From NCBI GenBank assembly GCA_937868035.1, contig CALMLK010000211.1:1-5036 (forward strand): 5,036 bases of DNA. The letters are read 5' to 3'. A model generated the notes under the pieces. That model was given only the letters and a program-made list of their open reading frames with translations. It did no database searches and was not told the origin of the DNA. Within the stretch, counting starts at the first letter, position 1, and each line of letters opens with the position of its first letter. Shown piece after piece: positions 1 through 5,036 of this stretch. The translations under genes were made by a program, and so were the position numbers. Origin of the DNA: an uncultured Alphaproteobacteria bacterium (GTDB lineage Bacteria > Pseudomonadota > Alphaproteobacteria > Rhizobiales > Aestuariivirgaceae).

Positions 1-444
1 GCCATCGAGAATGCCGTGGTGCGCACCTTTGGCGCACAGCACCCCAAGCTCGAATGCGAGCCCGGCCGCGGCATGGTGGCGACGTGCATGTCGCTGCTCA
101 CCCGCGTGAAACTGGTGTGCTCGGATGGCGATGACATCTTCATCAATGACGGCGTTTATGGCGGGCTCATGGAATACATGCAGGCACCTGACCTGCGCCC
201 GCCCTTCCGCGTGTGGCGGGATGGCAAGGAAATCGAAGGCCACGCCAAGTCGTGGAAGGTCTTCGGCCCCACCTGCGATCCGCTGGACGTGCTGCCGCAC
301 CGCCTCGACATCCTGGAAGGGCTGCGGGAGGGCGACTACATCGAATTCGGCACCCTCGGCGCCTACGGCCTCGCCACGGCCACGCGCTTCAACGGCTACG
401 GCGAACACAAGATCGTCGCCGTTGACCATGTGCTGGAGATGTGA
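1..444 (+). CDS. Ornithine/lysine decarboxylase family protein, fold-type III PLP-dependent (C-terminal part, 5' end outside window)
   Basis: The reading frame is open from the first base and ends in TGA, giving 147 visible residues of a protein that is usually about 370-400 long. It would decarboxylate a basic amino acid, most likely ornithine to putrescine, in the cytoplasm as an entry to polyamine synthesis. Visible marks of the eukaryotic-type (alanine racemase fold) ODC family are EPGR at residues 20-23 (PLP phosphate binding), NDGVYGG at 49-55, GPTCDPLD at 89-96 with the cysteine and aspartate that complete the partner subunit's active site in the obligate dimer, and GAYG at 120-123 with the tyrosine that contacts PLP. 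The N-terminal barrel and the PLP lysine lie upstream of the window. Ornithine and lysine preference cannot be separated from this part. The gene converges on rplQ and shares its terminator, so it is not part of the ribosomal operon. Confidence 0.9.
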   Translation, partial: AIENAVVRTFGAQHPKLECEPGRGMVATCMSLLTRVKLVCSDGDDIFINDGVYGGLMEYMQAPDLRPPFRVWRDGKEIEGHAKSWKVFGPTCDPLDVLPHRLDILEGLREGDYIEFGTLGAYGLATATRFNGYGEHKIVAVDHVLEM

Positions 445-517
445 GGGGCGGCCCTGCGGAGCGTCCGGCATCTCCGCCGGCAGTCCACCGCCGCTGATGA
501 CAGCGAGAGCTTAAACA

Positions 518-543
518 AAAAGGGCCCCTCGCGGGGCCCTTTT
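518..543. terminator. Bidirectional intrinsic terminator between the decarboxylase gene and rplQ
   Basis: A perfect 11-bp inverted repeat pairs 518-528 with 533-543 around the 4-base loop TCGC. Its core is AGGGCCCC/GGGGCCCT, flanked by A-T pairs. On the plus strand the GC core is followed by TTTT and then C. On the minus strand it is followed by TTTTTGTTTAA, a better U-tract. It lies 73 bases after the decarboxylase stop and 23 bases after the rplQ stop, so it can end transcription from both sides. The minus-strand signal for the ribosomal operon looks the stronger. Confidence 0.9.
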
Positions 544-566
544 CAATTCCTTGCTGAAGCGTCGGC

Positions 567-995
567 TTATGCTGCGGCTTCGGCGGGGGCTTCTTCCTTG
601 ACCTGCTTGGGGCCAGAGTCCTTGCCCTTTTCGTTGACGTCGCGGTCGACGAATTCGATGACGGCCACCGGGGCGTTGTCGCCGTAGCGGAAGCCTGCCT
701 TCATGATGCGGAGATAGCCGCCCTTGCGGTCCTTGTAGCGGGCCGCCAGCACGTCAAACAGCTTGCGGACCTGTGCTTCGTCCTTGATCTGGGAGATGGC
801 CTGACGGCGTGCGTGGAGCCCGCCCTTCTTGGCCAGCGTCACCAGCTTCTCGACGATGGGACGCAGGTCCTTCGCCTTGGGCAGCGTTGTCACGATCTGC
901 TCGTGCTTGATGAGCGACGCCGACATGTTGGCGAACATGGCGTTGCGGTGCTCGGACGTACGGTTAAAGCGGCGGCCGCTAAATCCATGACGCAT
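567..995 (-). CDS. rplQ: 50S ribosomal protein L17
   Basis: This encodes L17, a large-subunit protein that sits near the peptide exit tunnel. The 142-residue product opens with [17 protein letters not shown], the family's characteristic N-terminus. It continues with the conserved core [17 protein letters not shown] and [16 protein letters not shown], the basic [11 protein letters not shown] segment, and GGYLRI near residue 92. Core L17 is about 116-127 residues. The extra tail here, about 20 residues rich in K, E and A and ending EAAA, is a common alphaproteobacterial extension and is probably disordered. The ATG start is supported by AGGAGA (GGAG complement at 1003-1006), 7 bases upstream. 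It is the last gene of the minus-strand operon, 52 bases after rpoA, and is followed by the terminator at 518-543. Confidence 0.98.
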   Translation of the reverse strand: MRHGFSGRRFNRTSEHRNAMFANMSASLIKHEQIVTTLPKAKDLRPIVEKLVTLAKKGGLHARRQAISQIKDEAQVRKLFDVLAARYKDRKGGYLRIMKAGFRYGDNAPVAVIEFVDRDVNEKGKDSGPKQVKEEAPAEAAA

Positions 996-1047
996 GTTAC
1001 TTCTCCTTCAACTCAACGGCGGGGCGCAAGGCGCGCTGCCTCAAAAA

Positions 1048-2076
1048 TCAGTAATGGGTCTCAAGCTTCTTGGCGAGCTCTTCAATGTTCTCCGGCGGCC
1101 AGTTGGCCACTTCCATGCCAAGGTGGAGGCCCATCTGGGCCAGGACTTCCTTGATCTCGTTCAGCGACTTGCGGCCGAAGTTCGGCGTGCGCAGCATTTC
1201 TGCTTCGGTCTTCTGGATGAGATCGCCGATATAGACGATGTTGTCGTTCTTCAGGCAGTTGGCGGAACGGACGGAGAGTTCCAGCTCGTCCACCTTCTTG
1301 AGGAGTGCCGCGTTGAACGGCAGTTCCGAACGCTGCTCCTCGACCACGTGCTGCACGGGTTCCGAGAAGTTGATGAAGACCGAGATCTGGTCCTGCAGAA
1401 TGCGGGCGGCGTAGGCCACGGCGTCTTCCGGCGAGACCGAGCCGTTGGTTTCAACGGTCATGATCAGCTTGTCGTAGTCCAGCACCTGGCCTTCGCGCGT
1501 GGCTTCCACGCGGTAGGAGACCTTGCGGACCGGCGAATAGATCGAGTCCACCGGGATCAGGCCGATGGGGGCGTCTTCGGGGCGGTTCTTTTCGGCGGGC
1601 ACATAGCCCTTGCCGTTGTTGACCGTGAATTCCATGCGCAGTTCCGCGCCCTGGTCGAGGGTGCAGATCACGTGCTCGGGGTTCAGGATGGCGATGTCGG
1701 AGGTCTGCTGGATGTCGCCGGCGCGGACCACGCCCGGGCCTTCCTTGCGCAGGGAAATGCGCTTGGGGCCTTCGGCATGCATCGCAAAAGCGATTTCCTT
1801 GATGTTCAGGACGATGTCCGTCACGTCCTCACGGACGCCGGCGATCGAGGAGAACTCGTGCAGAACGCCGTCGATGTGCACGCTCGTCACGGCAGCGCCC
1901 TGCAGCGACGACAGGAGGATGCGGCGCAGGGCATTGCCCAGCGTCGTTCCAAACCCCCGCTCCAGCGGCTCGGCAACGATGGTCGCCACGCGGCGCTTGT
2001 CCTTGCCGGACTGGATGTCGATCTTGCTGGGGCGGATGAGTTCCTGCCAGTTCTTCTGATTGACCTGCATGTTCAT
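1048..2076 (-). CDS. rpoA: DNA-directed RNA polymerase subunit alpha
   Basis: The alpha subunit dimerises to nucleate RNA polymerase assembly, and its C-terminal domain contacts UP elements and activators. From the chosen start it has 342 residues, close to the family length of about 330-340. The N-terminal domain (about 1-235) contains EPLERGFG and GNALRRIL; Arg52 matches E. coli Arg45, needed for assembly. A short linker precedes the C-terminal domain, where RSANCLK begins at Arg270 (E. coli Arg265) and GRKSLNE at Gly301 (E. coli Gly296). All the usual DNA-contact residues are therefore kept. The frame is open further upstream to a TTG at 2121, but that would add 15 residues without family support. 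The ATG at 2074-2076 has GGAGG at 2088-2092, 11 bases away. A second ATG two codons later (2068-2070) is also possible. The preceding gap carries two hairpins. Confidence 0.97.
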   Translation of the reverse strand: MNMQVNQKNWQELIRPSKIDIQSGKDKRRVATIVAEPLERGFGTTLGNALRRILLSSLQGAAVTSVHIDGVLHEFSSIAGVREDVTDIVLNIKEIAFAMHAEGPKRISLRKEGPGVVRAGDIQQTSDIAILNPEHVICTLDQGAELRMEFTVNNGKGYVPAEKNRPEDAPIGLIPVDSIYSPVRKVSYRVEATREGQVLDYDKLIMTVETNGSVSPEDAVAYAARILQDQISVFINFSEPVQHVVEEQRSELPFNAALLKKVDELELSVRSANCLKNDNIVYIGDLIQKTEAEMLRTPNFGRKSLNEIKEVLAQMGLHLGMEVANWPPENIEELAKKLETHY

Positions 2077-2087
2077 GTTCCCAAGAG

Positions 2088-2092
2088 CCTCC
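2088..2092 (-). promoter_or_regulatory. rpoA: Shine-Dalgarno of rpoA (decides the start)
   Basis: The minus strand reads GGAGG here, 11 bases before ATG 2076-2074 and 17 before the next ATG at 2070-2068. This favours the first ATG over the TTG at 2121, which has no comparable site. The base of the hairpin at 2093-2114 directly abuts this site. Confidence 0.65.
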
Positions 2093-2114
2093 GGCAGGCG
2101 CGCATTCGCCTGCC
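2093..2114 (-). other. RNA hairpin abutting the rpoA ribosome binding site
   Basis: On the minus strand GGCAGGCG, loop AATGCG, CGCCTGCC form a perfect 8-bp stem (2107-2114 with 2093-2100), directly followed by the GGAGG of rpoA. It may affect ribosome access or mRNA stability. The pairing is visible in the sequence; the role is inference. Confidence 0.5.
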
Positions 2115-2131
2115 ACTTCAATTCCGTCGAA

Positions 2132-2151
2132 GGCCGGGGAGAACCCCGGCC
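2132..2151 (-). other. GC-rich hairpin in the rpsK-rpoA gap
   Basis: On the minus strand GGCCGGGG, loop TTCT, CCCCGGCC form a perfect all-GC 8-bp stem, 20 bases after the rpsK stop. It is followed by TTCGACGG, not a T-run, so it is not a convincing intrinsic terminator. It could be a pause, partial attenuator or stability element that adjusts rpoA-rplQ relative to rpsM-rpsK. Confidence 0.5.
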
Positions 2152-2171
2152 AATGTCACTTCAGCAGGCCG

Positions 2172-2567
2172 TTAGACGCGGCGGCGCTTCGGCGGGCGGC
2201 AACCATTGTGCGGGATCGGCGTCACGTCGCGGATTGAGGTCACCTGAAGGCCAGCGGCCTGAAGGGCGCGGAGAGCCGACTCACGGCCCGAACCCGGACC
2301 GCAGACTTCCACTTCCACCGTGCGCATGCCGTGTTCCATGGCGGCGCGGGCCACCTGCTCGCCGGCAACCTGGGCTGCATACGGCGTGGACTTGCGCGAA
2401 CCCTTGAAACCGAGCTTGCCGGCCGACGCCCAGGCAATGGTGTTGCCCTGCACGTCGGTGATGGTGATCATGGTGTTGTTGAACGACGAGTTCACATGCA
2501 CCACGCCGGAGGAAACGTTCTTGCGTTCCTTGCGCTTGCCGCCACGGGCTGCTGCTTCCTTAGCCAT
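2172..2567 (-). CDS. rpsK: 30S ribosomal protein S11
   Basis: S11 is a small-subunit platform protein that helps form the mRNA exit region. The 131-residue product has the usual family length. After a basic N-terminus ([15 protein letters not shown]) come [13 protein letters not shown] at about residues 26-38, the [14 protein letters not shown] segment at about 54-67, the [13 protein letters not shown] rRNA-binding stretch, and the C-terminal signature [16 protein letters not shown]. The ATG at 2565-2567 has GAGG at 2578-2581, 10 bases upstream. That site overlaps the rpsM stop codon (TGAGG), and the two genes are only 12 bases apart, so translation is probably coupled. No truncation or unusual residue is seen. 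Confidence 0.98.
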   Translation of the reverse strand: MAKEAAARGGKRKERKNVSSGVVHVNSSFNNTMITITDVQGNTIAWASAGKLGFKGSRKSTPYAAQVAGEQVARAAMEHGMRTVEVEVCGPGSGRESALRALQAAGLQVTSIRDVTPIPHNGCRPPKRRRV

Positions 2568-2579
2568 TGATCAGATGCC

Positions 2580-2948
2580 TCACTTCTTCTTGCCCTGGAT
2601 GGGCTTGGCCGGACCCTTGCGGGTGCGGGCGTTTGTATGGGTGCGCTGGCCACGGACCGGCAGACCCTTGCGGTGGCGCATGCCACGATAGGTGCCGAGA
2701 TCGGTGAGGCGCTTGATGTTGATCGACACTTCGCGGCGAAGATCGCCTTCCACCGTGTAGTCGCGATCGATGATTTCGCGGATCGCCAGCACTTCGGCGT
2801 CAGACAGTTCGTTGACGCGCTTGGAGGCCGGAATCTTGACCTCGGTGCAGATGATCTTGGCATTGACCGGGCCAATGCCGTGAATGTAACGCAGCGCGAT
2901 TTCAACGCGCTTGTTGGTCGGAATATTGACGCCTGCAATACGGGCCAC
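2580..2948 (-). CDS. rpsM: 30S ribosomal protein S13
   Basis: S13 is a small-subunit head protein that contacts 5S rRNA and L5 of the large subunit in inter-subunit bridges, and its C-terminal tail reaches the P-site tRNA. From the chosen GTG start the product has 122 residues, the typical family length, and begins (M)[10 protein letters not shown] helix-two-turn-helix region includes [11 protein letters not shown]. The C-terminal signature and basic tail occupy about residues 88-122, with [19 protein letters not shown] and ending QGKKK. The frame stays open for six more codons to a TTG at 2966, but GGGAG at 2956-2960 lies 7 bases before GTG 2948-2946 and fits that start. It is the first gene after a 207-base gap and precedes rpsK by 12 bases. 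Confidence 0.97.
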   Translation of the reverse strand: MARIAGVNIPTNKRVEIALRYIHGIGPVNAKIICTEVKIPASKRVNELSDAEVLAIREIIDRDYTVEGDLRREVSINIKRLTDLGTYRGMRHRKGLPVRGQRTHTNARTRKGPAKPIQGKKK

Positions 2949-3098
2949 TGGTAGTCTCCCAATCAATTCAAGGGCTTAATGGCCCAAACTGGTGTCATCG
3001 GGTTGCCGTGCGGCGGGTTGTTTCCGCGCGATTTCCCAAACGTGTGAGGCCGCGTCCGGAAGAAGAATCCCCCAAACGAGCCCCTATAAAGCTGGAAT
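2949..3098 (-). promoter_or_regulatory. Long untranslated leader of rpsM
   Basis: This is the non-coding stretch between the proposed promoter and the rpsM GTG. On the minus strand it contains three TTTGGG motifs (ending at 3071, 3035 and 2983), short GC stems such as GCGG/CCGC around 3025 and GGGC/GCCC at 2972-2985, and the rpsM ribosome binding site. I see no convincing coding frame or classical riboswitch. In gammaproteobacteria the equivalent leader binds S4 as a pseudoknot, but rpsD is not in this operon, so that mechanism cannot be assumed. Confidence 0.3.
2956..2960 (-). promoter_or_regulatory. rpsM: Shine-Dalgarno of rpsM (selects the GTG start)
   Basis: The minus strand reads GGGAG, followed by 7 bases and then GTG at 2948-2946. 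This supports GTG initiation and a 122-residue S13 instead of the longer frame from TTG at 2966, whose start lies upstream of this site. Confidence 0.75.
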
Positions 3099-3105
3099 TG
3101 GGTGG

Positions 3106-3134
3106 TCCATAGGGGTGAATCGCCAAGGCGTCAA
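3106..3134 (-). promoter_or_regulatory. Putative sigma70-type promoter for rpsM-rpsK-rpoA-rplQ
   Basis: On the minus strand TTGACG (3129-3134) is separated by exactly 17 bases from TATGGA (3106-3111). The -35 matches five of six consensus bases and TTGAC is the best-kept element of alphaproteobacterial housekeeping promoters. The -10 is weaker. Transcription would start near 3098, about 20 bases past the end of adk plus the promoter itself, leaving a leader of about 150 bases before the rpsM GTG. It lies in the only long gap inside the gene cluster. The identification is by eye and unproven. Confidence 0.4.
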
Positions 3135-3155
3135 CCCCAATAGACGGCCCTCTTT

Positions 3156-3812
3156 TCAGCCCTTTACCTTCTCCAGCACGGTGCCGATCGCCCCCGTTAC
3201 ACGGGTGATATCGGCCATGCCGTCGATCACATGCAGGTTGCCCTTGGCGGCGTAGTACGCCACCAGCGGAGCCGTCTGCTTGTTGTAAACCTGAAGACGG
3301 TCACGGACCGTCTTTTCGTTGTCGTCGGGACGGCGGGTGAACTCGGTTCCCCCACATACGTCGCAGACGCCCGGCGTCTTGGCCGGGGCGAATTTCTCAT
3401 GGTAGCCCTGCCCGCACTTGGCGCAGGTGTACCGGCCGGAGATGCGCTCCACCAGCGCCTCGTCATCGACCTTCATCTCGATCACGGCGTCCAGCTTCTG
3501 TTTCCGGCCCGCCAGCATCTTGTCCAGGGCTTCTGCCTGGGCCGGGGTGCGGGGGAAACCGTCGAAGGTCACGACTGCGGTGATGTCGGGCTTGTCAAAG
3601 CGCTCGGAGACGATGCCGATGATGCAGTCGTCAGAGACCAGGTCGCCGCGGTCCATGATGGCCTTGGCCTTCATGCCCACGTCCGTGCCGGCGGCAATCG
3701 CCGCGCGCAGCATGTCTCCGGTGGAGAGCTGCTTCAGGCCGTGCTTTTCTTCAAGGATCTTTGCCTGGGTGCCCTTCCCCGCTCCGGGCGGCCCCAACAA
3801 AATGATGTTCAT
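3156..3812 (-). CDS. adk: Adenylate kinase, zinc-type long form
   Basis: Adk catalyses ATP + AMP = 2 ADP in the cytoplasm. The 218-residue product matches the long bacterial form. It starts MNIILL and has the P-loop GPPGAGKGT at 7-15, the AMP-site segment STGDMLRA at 30-37, FDGFPRT at 83-89, and RRPDD at 160-164 and RDRL at 170-173 with the catalytic arginines. The LID (about 126-163) contains four cysteines, Cys130, Cys133, Cys150 and Cys153, spaced CxxC-16-CxxC. This is the structural zinc site of zinc-type adenylate kinases, so zinc binding is likely. The ATG overlaps the secY stop as ATGA (3809-3812), and GGAG at 3822-3825 inside secY lies 9 bases upstream, so the two are probably translationally coupled. 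It is followed by a 207-base gap before rpsM. Confidence 0.98.
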   Translation of the reverse strand: MNIILLGPPGAGKGTQAKILEEKHGLKQLSTGDMLRAAIAAGTDVGMKAKAIMDRGDLVSDDCIIGIVSERFDKPDITAVVTFDGFPRTPAQAEALDKMLAGRKQKLDAVIEMKVDDEALVERISGRYTCAKCGQGYHEKFAPAKTPGVCDVCGGTEFTRRPDDNEKTVRDRLQVYNKQTAPLVAYYAAKGNLHVIDGMADITRVTGAIGTVLEKVKG

Positions 3813-5036
3813 TTCTTCTTGCTCCGCAGAGATGCCTTCTCAAGGAGCTTGCCATACTGCTGCGCCAGCATGTGGCCCTGCAATTGGGCAACAGTATCAA
3901 GCGTAACGCTGACCACGATCAGCAGCGAAGTGCCGCCGAAGTAGAAGGGAATGCCCGAATAGCCGACGAGGAATTCCGGAATGAGACAGATGAACACGAG
4001 ATATGCAGCACCGATGACGGTGAGGCGCGTGAGAATCCAGTCGAGATATTCAGCAGTCTTCTCGCCGGGGCGGATGCCCAGGATGAAGCCGCCGGACTTC
4101 TTCAGGTTATCCGCCGTCTCCTTCGGATTGAACATGATGGAGGTCTGGAAGAAGCTGAAGAAAACGATGAGTGCTGCGAACAGCAAGAGATAGAGCGGGC
4201 GGCCGTGGCCGAGCAAAGCGGTGACCTGATTCAGCCATTCCGGTCCCTTGCCGGCGGAGAAGTTGGCAACCGTGATGGGCAGCAGCAGCAGCGACGAGGC
4301 GAAGATCGGCGGAATGACGCCGGCCGTGTTGATCTTGATGGGCAGGTGCGAGGATTCGGCCTGCGTCATTTTCATGCCAACCTGGCGCTTGGGATATTGG
4401 ATCAGCAGGCGGCGCTGAGCGCGTTCCACCAGCACGATGAAGGCAATGACGGCGAAGGCCATCACAATGATCGCCAGGATCAGGAAGAAGGACATCTGGC
4501 CCGTGCGGCCCAATTCCAGCAAGGCGGCAACGCCGCTCGGCAGGTTGGCGACGATGCCTGAAAAGATGATCAGCGACACACCGTTGCCGATGCCGCGCGC
4601 GGTGATCTGCTCGCCGAGCCACATCAGGAACAGCGTGCCACCCGTCAGCGTGATGACGGTGGAGGCGCGGAAGAAGATTCCGGGATCGGTGACGATGCCG
4701 CTCTGCCCTTCGAGGCCGACGGCGATTCCGTAAGCCTGCAATGCGGCAAGCAGAACGGTGAAATAGCGGGTGTACTGGTTGATCTTCTTGCGGCCCGACT
4801 CACCCTCTTTCTTGAGGGCTTCCAACGTGGGCGACACGCTGGTCATGAGCTGCATGATGATCGATGCCGAGATGTACGGCATCACGTTGAGGGCGAAGAT
4901 GGCCATGCGGCCGAGCGCGCCACCGGCGAGGCTGTTCATCCAGCCCAGGATGCCGGCGGAATTCTGCGTGGCAAACTGCTCGAGTGCGAGCGAATCGATA
5001 CCGGGAATCGGAATGTAGGAACCGAGGCGATAAACG
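3809..5036 (-). CDS. secY: Protein translocase subunit SecY (5' end outside window)
   Basis: SecY is the channel subunit of the SecYEG translocon in the inner membrane. The frame is open to the window edge, giving 408 visible residues of about 440-450; only the N-terminus and most of TM1 are missing. The visible part begins YRLGSYIPIPGID, the end of TM1 and start of the plug region. TM2 with NVMPYISASIIMQL follows at about 44-67, then TM3 at 89-108, TM4 at 124-144 with WLGEQIT, TM5 at 152-175, TM6 at 183-203, TM7 at 239-257 with GVIPPIFASS, TM8 at 280-301, TM9 at 335-355 and TM10 at 368-384. The cytoplasmic loop between TM8 and TM9 holds NPKETADNLKK and GIRPGEKT, whose Arg322 matches the SecA-contacting Arg357 of E. 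coli. Internal ATGs such as 4939 are not the start. The stop overlaps the adk ATG. Confidence 0.98.
   Translation of the reverse strand, partial: VYRLGSYIPIPGIDSLALEQFATQNSAGILGWMNSLAGGALGRMAIFALNVMPYISASIIMQLMTSVSPTLEALKKEGESGRKKINQYTRYFTVLLAALQAYGIAVGLEGQSGIVTDPGIFFRASTVITLTGGTLFLMWLGEQITARGIGNGVSLIIFSGIVANLPSGVAALLELGRTGQMSFFLILAIIVMAFAVIAFIVLVERAQRRLLIQYPKRQVGMKMTQAESSHLPIKINTAGVIPPIFASSLLLLPITVANFSAGKGPEWLNQVTALLGHGRPLYLLLFAALIVFFSFFQTSIMFNPKETADNLKKSGGFILGIRPGEKTAEYLDWILTRLTVIGAAYLVFICLIPEFLVGYSGIPFYFGGTSLLIVVSVTLDTVAQLQGHMLAQQYGKLLEKASLRSKKK

Noticed and set aside
996..1047. Small GCGC/GCGC stem and TTTTT in the rpoA-rplQ gap as a terminator
   Set aside because: The T-run lies before the stem on the transcribed strand and the stem is only 4 bp. 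rplQ has its own good ribosome binding site and probably shares the transcript.
994..2175. Long plus-strand open frame of 393 codons antisense to rpoA
   Set aside because: It is the mirror of a high-G+C coding sequence. RpoA on the other strand is beyond doubt, and the predicted protein resembles no family I know and lacks a ribosome binding site.
2999..3020. Direct repeat CGGGTTG, two copies 15 bases apart
   Set aside because: It is short and in two copies only, which is easily chance. There is no sign of a mobile-element target duplication or an array.
3076..3090. TATAAA on the plus strand as an antisense promoter
   Set aside because: No -35-like sequence lies 16-18 bases upstream, and transcription would run antisense into adk.
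2992..3255. Plus-strand open frame of 87 codons across the adk-rpsM gap
   Set aside because: It starts at GTG without a ribosome binding site, runs into antisense adk and shows no family features. The minus-strand promoter and leader explain the gap better.
3231..3944. Plus-strand open frame of 237 codons antisense to adk
   Set aside because: It is a shadow of adk and the end of secY, produced by third-position G+C bias, with no recognisable domain.
3872..4561. Plus-strand open frame of 229 codons antisense to secY, rich in Glu, Gln and Asp
   Set aside because: The composition is what the reverse complement of hydrophobic SecY codons gives. No family is recognised and no start signal is visible.

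Overview
The window is the distal end of a bacterial ribosomal-protein (spc/alpha) supercluster, read on the minus strand. It meets an unrelated plus-strand gene at its left edge. On the minus strand, from right to left, the order is secY (5' end outside the window), adk, rpsM, rpsK, rpoA, rplQ. This order, with adk between secY and rpsM and with rpsD absent between rpsK and rpoA, is typical of Alphaproteobacteria. The high G+C content, the long C-terminal tail on L17 and the wording of the RpoA N-terminal domain agree. My impression is a Caulobacterales/Hyphomonadales-like organism, but that finer placement is only a guess.

Layout. Bases 1-444 (+) hold the last 147 codons of a fold-type III PLP-dependent decarboxylase (ornithine/lysine decarboxylase family). 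Bases 445-566 are the convergent intergenic region, with a strong bidirectional hairpin terminator at 518-543. Bases 567-995 are rplQ and 1048-2076 are rpoA, starting at an internal ATG. Bases 2077-2171 are a 95-nt gap with two perfect 8-bp hairpins. Bases 2172-2567 are rpsK, and 2580-2948 are rpsM with a GTG start. Bases 2949-3155 are a 207-nt gap with a plausible sigma70-type promoter and an rpsM leader of about 150 nt. Bases 3156-3812 are adk, and 3809-5036 are secY, which overlaps adk by ATGA.

How the genes work together. SecY is the core of the protein-export channel. Adk balances adenine nucleotides. S13 and S11 belong to the head and platform of the small ribosomal subunit. RpoA is the assembly and regulatory subunit of RNA polymerase. 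L17 lies near the exit tunnel of the large subunit. Co-transcription ties translation, transcription and secretion capacity to growth. The sequence suggests two places where downstream expression could be set separately: the gap before rpsM (possible promoter) and the gap before rpoA (tandem hairpins).

This is mostly a conserved housekeeping region. I found no mobile element, CRISPR array, tRNA, rRNA or phage gene, and no evidence for a new multi-gene system. The points most worth a second look are the structured rpsK-rpoA gap, the promoter and leader before rpsM, and the zinc-type LID of the adenylate kinase.
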